A program made the position numbers and the translations under genes. Shown in pieces: positions 1 through 4,531 of a stretch of DNA of 9,014 nt. Source of the DNA: JBLNBN01 sp050260015 (GTDB lineage Bacteria > Bacteroidota > Ignavibacteria > Kapaibacteriales > UBA2268); contig JBLNBN010000057.1 in NCBI GenBank assembly GCA_050260015.1, positions 1 to 9,014 of the forward strand. The letters are read 5' to 3'. Under the pieces are notes generated by a model. That model had not been told where the DNA came from and made no database searches. It worked only from the letters and a program-made list of their open reading frames with translations. Each line of letters begins with the position of its first letter. Position 1 is the first letter of the stretch.

Positions 1-130
1 AGGATAAAGCTTTCATAGTACAACCATAAAATTATAATGAAAACCACCCAAACTTACAAATATTTAATTATTAATGCAAATAAAATATTTTAAGTTCCTC
101 TTCTTAGGCTCTGCGTGGGAAGAAATACCG

Positions 131-452
131 AACGCTCCGCGTTCATTTCTTTGTCGGACATCCCGCGGCTGCGCCGCCGCAAGGGAGGAGTGGGGCGGCG
201 CTTCGCGTTACAAAGCTGTGGCGTGTTATTTGGTAATTGTCTTCCAGTCCCGAAGGGACGGCATTATTAGTAACCGTATGCAAGCGAAGCGCAGCTTACG
301 GAAATTTCTCCGCTAAGGAAAACAAGCCCTGAAAGGGCAACATTATTGCTTTACGGGACTGATAATTTCACCCCTGCGGGGTTTAGGCGCTTTTTTGGAG
401 CGTTTGCCGTAAGCTGCGCATACGGTTATGAATGATTAAGCCCCTGCGGGGC
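131..452. repeat. Cluster of GNA-triloop mini-hairpins (REP-like)
   Basis: Seven 13-nt units have a 5-nt stem and a 3-nt loop: AACGC-TCC-GCGTT (131-143), GCGGC-TGC-GCCGC (165-177), GGCGC-TTC-GCGTT (197-209, two outer G.T wobbles), GTCCC-GAA-GGGAC (247-259), GCCCT-GAA-AGGGC (326-338), ACCCC-TGC-GGGGT (370-382) and GCCCC-TGC-GGGGC (440-452). An eighth, AAGC-GCA-GCTT (287-297), has a 4-bp stem. The stems differ in sequence, but read on the proper strand every loop is GAA, GCA or GGA, i.e. GNA. Three units (247, 326, and 370 on the minus strand) are followed after exactly 3 nt by ATTATT or ATTATC, and the 440 unit on the minus strand by ATCATT. The layout resembles REP-type palindromes moved by IS200-like (RAYT) transposases. 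No such transposase is in the window, so that link is inference. Confidence 0.7.
271..428. repeat. Interrupted inverted repeat around part of the hairpin cluster
   Basis: The left arm at 271-301 and the right arm at 407-428 are inverted copies of one 22-nt sequence (TAACCGTATG followed by CGCAGCTTACGG). The left arm carries an extra 9 nt (CAAGCGAAG) between the two halves; otherwise the match is perfect. The 105 nt between the arms hold the hairpins at 326-338 and 370-382. Each arm can itself fold through its CCGTA/TACGG ends. The arrangement could be a small non-autonomous mobile unit or two independent insertions of one repeat in opposite orientations. Confidence 0.7.
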
Positions 453-473
453 TGTTTAAGGATGTTTAATCAT

Positions 474-509
474 GACCCTCATCCTAACCTTCTCCGAGGA
501 GAAGGAACC
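474..509. repeat. Palindromic repeat with CCTTCTCC/GGAGAAGG stem
   Basis: A perfect 8-bp inverted repeat (488-495 with 498-505) separated by GA, preceded by ACCCTCATCCTAA. Elements of the form CCCTCA-CC-CTCTCC/GGAGAGG are familiar as intergenic repeats in many unrelated bacterial genomes. I recall this type from general knowledge and have not searched for it. It would fold as a 7-8 bp hairpin on either strand but lacks a T-tract, so it is not a terminator. Confidence 0.55.
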
Positions 510-553
510 GATTCGTTTGTTTTTAAGCGTTTGCGCGTTATTTCCCTGAAACT

Positions 554-585
554 TAATCCTGATAATCCGCCTAATCCGTTAATTC
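554..585 (+). repeat. 9-bp periodic TAATCC repeat
   Basis: TAATCC occurs at 554-559, 563-568 and 572-577 with an exact 9-bp period, followed by a degenerate AATTC at 581-585. Read in the single open frame here it would encode an Asn/Pro-rich stretch, but this is more likely a noncoding microrepeat than a gene. Confidence 0.4.
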
Positions 586-603
586 TAAATTCAGACAAAA
601 TGG

Positions 604-624
604 ATTCCCGATCGGGTCGGGAAT
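604..624. repeat. Short palindrome ATTCCCGA/TCGGGAAT
   Basis: Perfect 8-bp inverted repeat (604-611 with 617-624) around a 5-nt loop TCGGG. The left part also forms the 10-bp palindrome CCCGATCGGG. No T-tract follows on the plus strand, and no nearby gene is oriented to use it as a terminator, so I class it as another dispersed palindrome. Confidence 0.5.
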
Positions 625-681
625 TGCAAAGTCTTCTTATCTCTTAGACTTACGCGTCGATTTCAGTAACGGCTCCGAACG

Positions 682-752
682 GTCATTCCGATGAACGAAG
701 TGAAGAGGAATCCATAATATTCTTTGGACTCTTCGCTGGCGCTCAGAGTGAC
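682..752. repeat. 71-bp imperfect terminal-inverted-repeat element (MITE/REP-like)
   Basis: The element starts GTCATTCCGA and ends GCTCAGAGTGAC. The reverse complement of its right half aligns with its left half: GTCA-TC-GA at the tips, then CGAAG-GAAGAG against AGCGAAGAG, and TCCA against TCCA near the centre. The whole therefore folds as a long imperfect hairpin. Repeats of this form (GTCATTCTGA...GCTCAGAATGAC) are familiar from intergenic regions of many environmental bacterial genomes. That is recalled knowledge, not a search. No coding capacity. Confidence 0.6.
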
Positions 753-847
753 ATACTATTCATTATCAAGCGCTTGCGCGTCATTACCATATATTCAATC
801 ATAATAATCATATAAATCAGCTTAATCAATGGTTCAGACTATTATGA

Positions 848-890
848 AAAAATCCCGCCTGAGCGCAAGCCTAAGCGGGATTTTATTTTT
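848..890. terminator. Rho-independent terminator, probably bidirectional
   Basis: A 9-bp stem pairs AAATCCCGC (850-858) with GCGGGATTT (875-883) around a 16-nt loop. On the minus strand the stem runs into TTTTTTC about 50 nt after the stop codon of the gamma subunit gene, as expected for the end of the oxidoreductase operon. On the plus strand it is followed by TTTTATTTTT, so it could also stop transcription coming from the repeat block. Confidence 0.8.
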
Positions 891-907
891 CGTAATTCTT
901 ATTCGAA

Positions 908-1444
908 TTAGTTTACGTAGCTCATGCCGACGTGGAGAGCTTCCGTGTTCAGCGGGATGAGCTTGTGGTAGCGTTCGGGAAGAACCTGCTCCAAAGCTTT
1001 GATAATCGATGCTTCGGCGACGGTGTTCGTCGCTTTCAAGAACGCGCCGAGCATTATCATGTTCAGCACTTTGATGTTCTTCAGCTTTACGGCTTCCTCG
1101 CTGCCGGGGACGGCGTGGATATGGATATCCTCGCGCGTAGGCGGAACGAGTATGTTAGTCGAATCGTAGAAGATATGGCCGCCGACCTTAACCCTCGCTT
1201 CGAATTTTTCTACCGAAGGTTGGTTGAGCGCGATTACGGAATCGTACTTCGAGATGATCGGCGAGCTGATAAGCGAATCGCTTACGATCGTTACCGCGTT
1301 GGCCGTGCCGCCGCGCATTTCCGGGCCGTAGGAAGGCATCCAGCAGACTTCCTTGTTCTCGATCATGCCGGAGTAAGCAAGGATCATGCCCATGGAGAGC
1401 ACGCCCTGACCGCCGAATCCTGCGAAAATTGCTTCTTGAGTCAT
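908..1444 (-). CDS. 2-oxoacid:ferredoxin oxidoreductase, gamma subunit
   Basis: 178 residues, the usual size of the separate gamma (catalytic-domain) subunit of four-subunit VOR/KOR enzymes in the pyruvate:ferredoxin oxidoreductase superfamily. The N-terminus has the glycine-rich signature G-F-G-G-Q-G (residues 9-14), and residues 39-50 (YGPEMRGGTANA) match the conserved YGPE-RGG block. In this family the subunit helps close the active site and bind CoA, and it works in the cytoplasm with the alpha, beta and ferredoxin-like subunits. The ATG at 1444 is 1 nt beyond the stop of the beta gene and is preceded by a strong GGAGGTG at 8-nt spacing inside the 3' end of that gene. It is the last gene of the operon, followed by the terminator at 848-890. 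The symbol is left blank because vor/kor letters are used inconsistently between databases. Confidence 0.93.
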   Translation of the reverse strand: MTQEAIFAGFGGQGVLSMGMILAYSGMIENKEVCWMPSYGPEMRGGTANAVTIVSDSLISSPIISKYDSVIALNQPSVEKFEARVKVGGHIFYDSTNILVPPTREDIHIHAVPGSEEAVKLKNIKVLNMIMLGAFLKATNTVAEASIIKALEQVLPERYHKLIPLNTEALHVGMSYVN

Positions 1445-1445
1445 A

Positions 1446-2252
1446 TTATTTCACCTCCGGAACTTTGATATTGCCGAGCGGGTAGAAGGGCAACATCTTT
1501 TCTTCAATGAATTTATTCGATTGCAGCGGGGTCATCTTCCAATTCGAGGGACAGTTCGAGACTACTTCAACCATGCAATAGCCCAAGCCCTGGCGTTGGT
1601 ATTCGAACGCTTTCTTGATAGCCGCTTTGGTCTTGCGGACGTTAGCGGAGGTATGCACGGACGTGCGCGTAATGTAGGCTACGCCGGGCAAGTTCTTTAG
1701 AGCGTCGGTGATGATGAACGGATGTCCCTGGGTTTTAACGTCGCGTCCGTAGGGCGAGGTCGTGGAGACCATGCCGGGGAGCGTCGTCGGGGCCATCTGG
1801 CCGCTCGTCATGCCGTAGATGCCGTTATTGATAAACACGGTGAGGAAGTTCTCGCCGCGGCTTGCCGCATGGATAGTTTCCCCCGTGCCGATAGCCGCGA
1901 GATCGCCGTCGCCCTGGTAGGTGAAGACGAACTTATCGGGCATAACGCGCTTAACGCCGGTAGCGACGGCGCATGCCCTGCCGTGAGCGGCTTCCTGCAT
2001 ATCTATATTCATATAATTATATGCGAATACGGAACAGCCTACGGGCGCGACGCCGATAGTTTGCTCTTGAATGCCCATTTCGGCTACGACTTCCATAAGG
2101 AGCTTATGCACGACGCCGTGGCCGCAGCCGGGGCAGTAGTGCAGAGGCGTGTCGAGCAGCGTGTCGGGCTTCTGGTAAACTAAATTCTCTTCCAGGCATA
2201 TAGTATTGGGAGCGAATTCAGTTTCAACGTCCATATATGTTTTCTCGCTCAT
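1446..2252 (-). CDS. 2-oxoacid:ferredoxin oxidoreductase, beta subunit (TPP-binding)
   Basis: 268 residues. This subunit binds thiamine pyrophosphate and Mg, which carry out decarboxylation of the 2-oxoacid. Visible family marks are CPGCGHG (40-46), VGCS (71-74), the TPP/Mg motif beginning GDGD (114-117) and completed by NNGIYGMTSGQ (142-152), and a following APTT-PG stretch. It lacks the extra domains of single-chain PFORs, consistent with a four-subunit enzyme. The ATG at 2252 overlaps the alpha-subunit stop by 1 nt (TAATG) and has GGAG 7 nt upstream, which supports translational coupling; a second ATG six codons downstream is less favoured. The roughly 35 residues before the CPGC motif form a modest N-terminal extension. 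The substrate (branched-chain 2-oxoacid rather than 2-oxoglutarate) is inferred mainly from the alpha subunit. Confidence 0.94.
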   Translation of the reverse strand: MSEKTYMDVETEFAPNTICLEENLVYQKPDTLLDTPLHYCPGCGHGVVHKLLMEVVAEMGIQEQTIGVAPVGCSVFAYNYMNIDMQEAAHGRACAVATGVKRVMPDKFVFTYQGDGDLAAIGTGETIHAASRGENFLTVFINNGIYGMTSGQMAPTTLPGMVSTTSPYGRDVKTQGHPFIITDALKNLPGVAYITRTSVHTSANVRKTKAAIKKAFEYQRQGLGYCMVEVVSNCPSNWKMTPLQSNKFIEEKMLPFYPLGNIKVPEVK

Positions 2253-3322
2253 TATTTAACTCCGTTGAGAAAGGTTTTCTTGAAATGCTCGAGGATATCT
2301 TCCGGCGAGGGCATCATGCCGCCCATGCGACCGAAGAATTCAACGGGTATCTTGCCGTTAACCGCGAGACGGACGTCCTCGACCATCTGCCCGGCGTTCA
2401 TTTCTACGTCCAAAATGCCTTTAACCTTCTCGGCGGCTTCTTTGTAAGCCGCTACCGGGAACGGGTAGAGCGTTTGGGGACGAATAAGACCGACCTTAAT
2501 GCCTTCCGCGCGAGCCAGTTCCATTGCCTTCATGCAGATACGCGCGCCAAGCCCGAAGCCCGTGAAAGCGTATTCGGCGTCTTCCATATTCATTGTGATA
2601 TAGCGAACTTCGTTCGCTTCGATTTCGCGGTATTTGCGCTGCAACTTAAGGTTTACCTGCTCCATAACTTCGGGTTCGATAAAGAGCGAAGTGACGATGC
2701 GGCGGTCCTTGCCGGCGGGCTTGCCGGTGGTGGCCCAATCAGGATACTCGGTGCGGCGGGGCATTTGCTCGTAGAGCTCTACCTTTTCCATCATCTGGCC
2801 GATGGCGCCGTCTGCGAGCAGCATAACGGGGGTGCGATATTTTTCTGCTAATTCAAATCCTAATTTAACGTAATCGACCATTTCCTGCACGGAAGACGGG
2901 GCGAGCACGATTAAGTGATAATCGCCGTGGCCGCCGCCCTTAACCGCCTGGAAGTAATCCGCCTGCGAGGGCTGGATGGTTCCAAGGCCCGGTCCGCCGC
3001 GAACGACGTTAGCTATCACGCAGGGAAGTTCAGCGGAAGCGATGTAGGAAATGCCTTCTTGCATGAGCGAAATGCCCGGCGAGGAGGAAGTCGTCATAAC
3101 GCGCTTGCCGCAGCCGGCAGCGCCGTAAATCATATTTATCGAAGCAATCTCGCTTTCAGCTTGGAGTACTACCATACCTGTTCTCTTAGTTGCTTCGAGC
3201 GCAAGATATTCTAAGACTTCTGACTGCGGAGTGATAGGATATCCGAAGTAAGCGTCGCATCCAGCTCGAATCATAGCTTCGGCCAGCGCTTCGTTGCCTT
3301 TCATTAATTTTATTTCGCCCAT
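2252..3322 (-). CDS. vorB: 3-methyl-2-oxobutanoate (branched-chain 2-oxoacid):ferredoxin oxidoreductase, alpha subunit VorB
   Basis: 356 residues, full length for the type annotated as VorB. The enzyme oxidatively decarboxylates 2-oxoacids from valine, leucine and isoleucine to acyl-CoA and CO2, reducing ferredoxin; the reverse reaction is possible in anaerobes. Family signatures are GYPITPQSE (27-35), the TSSSPGISLMQEG block (78-90), RGGPGLGTIQPSQ (108-120) and KGGGHGDY (128-135), with a C-terminal Rossmann-like domain from about residue 250. The ATG at 3322 has AGGAG at 5-nt spacing and lies 15 nt after the ferredoxin subunit gene. Order delta-alpha-beta-gamma is typical of VOR/KOR operons. 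2-Oxoglutarate oxidoreductase (KorA) is the main alternative; I prefer VOR because the N-terminal half matches the VorB type as I remember it, but substrate choice is not proven. Confidence 0.9.
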   Translation of the reverse strand: MGEIKLMKGNEALAEAMIRAGCDAYFGYPITPQSEVLEYLALEATKRTGMVVLQAESEIASINMIYGAAGCGKRVMTTSSSPGISLMQEGISYIASAELPCVIANVVRGGPGLGTIQPSQADYFQAVKGGGHGDYHLIVLAPSSVQEMVDYVKLGFELAEKYRTPVMLLADGAIGQMMEKVELYEQMPRRTEYPDWATTGKPAGKDRRIVTSLFIEPEVMEQVNLKLQRKYREIEANEVRYITMNMEDAEYAFTGFGLGARICMKAMELARAEGIKVGLIRPQTLYPFPVAAYKEAAEKVKGILDVEMNAGQMVEDVRLAVNGKIPVEFFGRMGGMMPSPEDILEHFKKTFLNGVK

Positions 3323-3337
3323 TTCTTCTCCTGAAAA

Positions 3338-3583
3338 TTAAAGAGCAGCCTTTGCGGGCTGTTTGTCTACTTTTCTATATACTTTAATAATAGCTTCGGG
3401 GCAGACCGCGGCGCAATTGGCGCAGCCGGTGCAATTCGAATTAACCACGACGGCATAGCGGTAGCCCTTTTGGTTAATTGTTTCGGAAAGTTGAAGGGTT
3501 TGCTCCGGGCAAGCTTCAATGCAAAGCTCGCATCCCTTGCACTTTTCTATGGTTATAATTAATTCGCCGTGAGCTTTTGCCAT
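3338..3583 (-). CDS. 2-oxoacid:ferredoxin oxidoreductase, delta (2x[4Fe-4S] ferredoxin-like) subunit
   Basis: 81 residues with two CxxCxxCxxxCP clusters: Cys 15, 18, 21, 25 and Cys 51, 54, 57, 61. This is a complete 2x[4Fe-4S] ferredoxin fold, the electron-transfer subunit that passes electrons from the TPP site to external ferredoxin. I chose the ATG at 3583 (protein start MAKAHGEL) because GAGG lies 8 nt upstream. An in-frame ATG at 3634 would add 17 residues of unconvincing sequence and has no ribosome site. It is the first gene of the four-gene operon. The C-terminal tail after the second cluster is short and rich in Lys and Ala. The protein could in principle be a free ferredoxin, but its position 15 nt before the alpha gene makes a dedicated subunit far more likely. 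Confidence 0.92.
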   Translation of the reverse strand: MAKAHGELIITIEKCKGCELCIEACPEQTLQLSETINQKGYRYAVVVNSNCTGCANCAAVCPEAIIKVYRKVDKQPAKAAL

Positions 3584-3634
3584 GTTAAAAACCTCGATGA
3601 TAATTTTACGGCTTAAATTTCCACAGGGAAACAA

Positions 3635-3684
3635 TTTATGCTTTTAAGCCTTTAATATATTCAAAATTAAGAAAAACTTTGCAA
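3635..3684 (-). promoter_or_regulatory. Possible promoter of the vor operon
   Basis: The gap between the amidase stop and the ferredoxin subunit start must hold the operon promoter if the terminator at 3672-3694 is active. On the minus strand TTGAAT (3664-3659) and CATAAA (3640-3635) are separated by 18 nt. An alternative pair is TTGCAA (3684-3679) and TATATT (3659-3654) with a 19-nt spacer, although its upstream box lies inside the terminator stem. Neither is a strong match, and no sigma-54 (GG-N10-GC) site is evident. Confidence 0.2.
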
Positions 3685-3694
3685 GCGGCAAAGT
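3672..3694 (-). terminator. Short rho-independent terminator after the amidase gene
   Basis: On the minus strand ACTTTGC pairs with GCAAAGT (7 bp, arms 3694-3688 and 3682-3676) around the loop CGCTT and is followed directly by TTTTC, about 35 nt after the amidase stop codon. The stem is short and not very GC-rich, so termination may be partial. Confidence 0.55.
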
Positions 3695-3727
3695 AACGTT
3701 AAAAAATACTTCCTCCCGCAATCGCGC

Positions 3728-4525
3728 TCACGCGTAGAGCTCGGGCCTGCGATCGGTAAAGATATTATTGAATTCGTTAAAGCTCTTGTTGCGCGTCTCG
3801 GACGGCTCTATAATCGCGCTAATTTCGACTTCCTCCGTCGCTCCCGCTTTGGCAAGCAATGCGCCGTTGTAGCCGTAAATGGCCGAAAGCCCTTTGTAAA
3901 TGAGCGTTTCCTCGCCGCGCGTCTCCTCGCCGACGCGATTCGCCACCGCAAGATAGACCTTATTCTCAAGCGCTCGCGAAGGCATAGAGATATGCCAGAC
4001 GTCCGTCACCAGGTTCGACGGGCATACGATTAAGTCCGCCCCGCGTAGAGCGAGCGTGCGCGCCGACTCCGGGAAACGCCAATCGTAGCAGATCATCATG
4101 CCGATGTTAACGCCGAACCGCTTCCATTTAACAGTAAAGAATCCCGTGTCGCCCGGCGCAAAGCAGAACTTCTCGCGGTAAAAGAGGTGCGACTTGCGGT
4201 AGAGACGGCGTTCTCCCTCCGGCAGCAGAAGCGCGCAGGAATTGAAGCAATCTCCGTTCGGAGCGAGCTCCGCAAAGCCGACCACTACCGCCTTGTCCGC
4301 CTTGCGAGCGGCCTCGGCGACGGCGGAGAGAGACTCCCCGCCGTCGAAAGGTTCCGCATAAGTAAGCGTTTCCGCCCTGCCTTTAAAGAAGTAGCCCGTC
4401 GTAGCCAATTCAGGAAAAACTATCATATCGGCGTCGGACTTGCCTATCATCTCGATAATTCTTTCAGTATTCCCCTTTTTATCGAAGAGCTTTGGTTCGA
4501 ATTGAGCAACGGAGAGTTTCATCAT
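3728..4525 (-). CDS. Carbon-nitrogen hydrolase (nitrilase superfamily amidase)
   Basis: 265 residues, the usual length of a stand-alone nitrilase-superfamily amidase. The catalytic Glu-Lys-Cys triad is visible: E39 in VFPELATTGY, K111 in LYRKSHLF and C146 in MMICYDWRFPE. The superfamily hydrolyses C-N bonds of amides; members with a C-Y-D-x-R-F-P motif include omega-amidases and deaminated-glutathione amidases, which act on 2-oxoacid amides, but the substrate here cannot be read from the sequence. No signal peptide, so cytoplasmic. Two adjacent ATGs exist (4525 and 4522); GGGGAG 9 nt before 4525 favours the first. It begins 6 nt after the peptidase stop, so the two are probably co-transcribed, and a terminator follows. 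Its place beside a peptidase and a 2-oxoacid oxidoreductase fits a role in amino-acid nitrogen metabolism, by inference. Confidence 0.88.
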   Translation of the reverse strand: MMKLSVAQFEPKLFDKKGNTERIIEMIGKSDADMIVFPELATTGYFFKGRAETLTYAEPFDGGESLSAVAEAARKADKAVVVGFAELAPNGDCFNSCALLLPEGERRLYRKSHLFYREKFCFAPGDTGFFTVKWKRFGVNIGMMICYDWRFPESARTLALRGADLIVCPSNLVTDVWHISMPSRALENKVYLAVANRVGEETRGEETLIYKGLSAIYGYNGALLAKAGATEEVEISAIIEPSETRNKSFNEFNNIFTDRRPELYA

Positions 4526-4531
4526 TCGGCG

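Larger units (their letters stand above)
525..785 (+). repeat. Two direct copies of an 18-nt repeat
   Basis: Positions 525-542 (AAGCGTTTGCGCGTTATT) and 768-785 (AAGCGCTTGCGCGTCATT) agree at 16 of 18 positions. They lie in the same orientation 243 nt apart and bracket the elements at 554-585, 604-624 and 682-752. The second copy contains the palindrome CAAGCGCTTG. The short length leaves open a chance or compositional origin, but the match is strong for such a sequence. Confidence 0.45.
1..907. other. Gene-free, repeat-rich intergenic block
   Basis: About 0.9 kb with no gene I can support. Positions 1-110 are AT-rich and featureless to my eye. Positions 120-460 hold a cluster of short GC-rich hairpins, and 470-790 hold several other palindromes and periodic repeats, listed separately. 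Positions 790-847 are AT-rich again, and 848-890 form the terminator of the oxidoreductase operon. Short open frames exist at 74-316 and 432-647 on the plus strand, but they translate the repeats, have no homology I recognise and no good ribosome binding site. The sharp contrast between AT-rich flanks and GC-rich repeats suggests piecemeal insertion of repeat elements rather than a decayed gene. Confidence 0.75.

Noticed and set aside
74..316. 80-residue plus-strand reading frame
   Set aside because: It runs through the hairpin repeats, has no recognisable domain, and its amino acids simply reflect GC-rich palindromes.
131..452. CRISPR array
   Set aside because: The hairpins have different stem sequences and irregular spacing, there are no identical 25-40 nt repeats, and no cas gene is present.
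613..628. Sigma-54 promoter (GG at 614-615, GC at 626-627)
   Set aside because: Spacing fits, but the -24 element is poor (CGGGTC), the site lies inside a palindrome and no gene lies downstream on the plus strand.
432..647. 71-residue plus-strand reading frame
   Set aside because: It translates three different repeat elements in a row (CCTTCTCC palindrome, TAATCC period, ATTCCCGA palindrome) and has no ribosome binding site.
932..1468. 178-residue plus-strand frame opposite the gamma subunit
   Set aside because: It is an antisense shadow of a well-supported gene and contains no recognisable family features.
3584..3634. Longer start for the ferredoxin subunit (ATG at 3634)
   Set aside because: No ribosome binding site precedes it and the extra residues do not resemble the family, whereas ATG 3583 has GAGG at good spacing.
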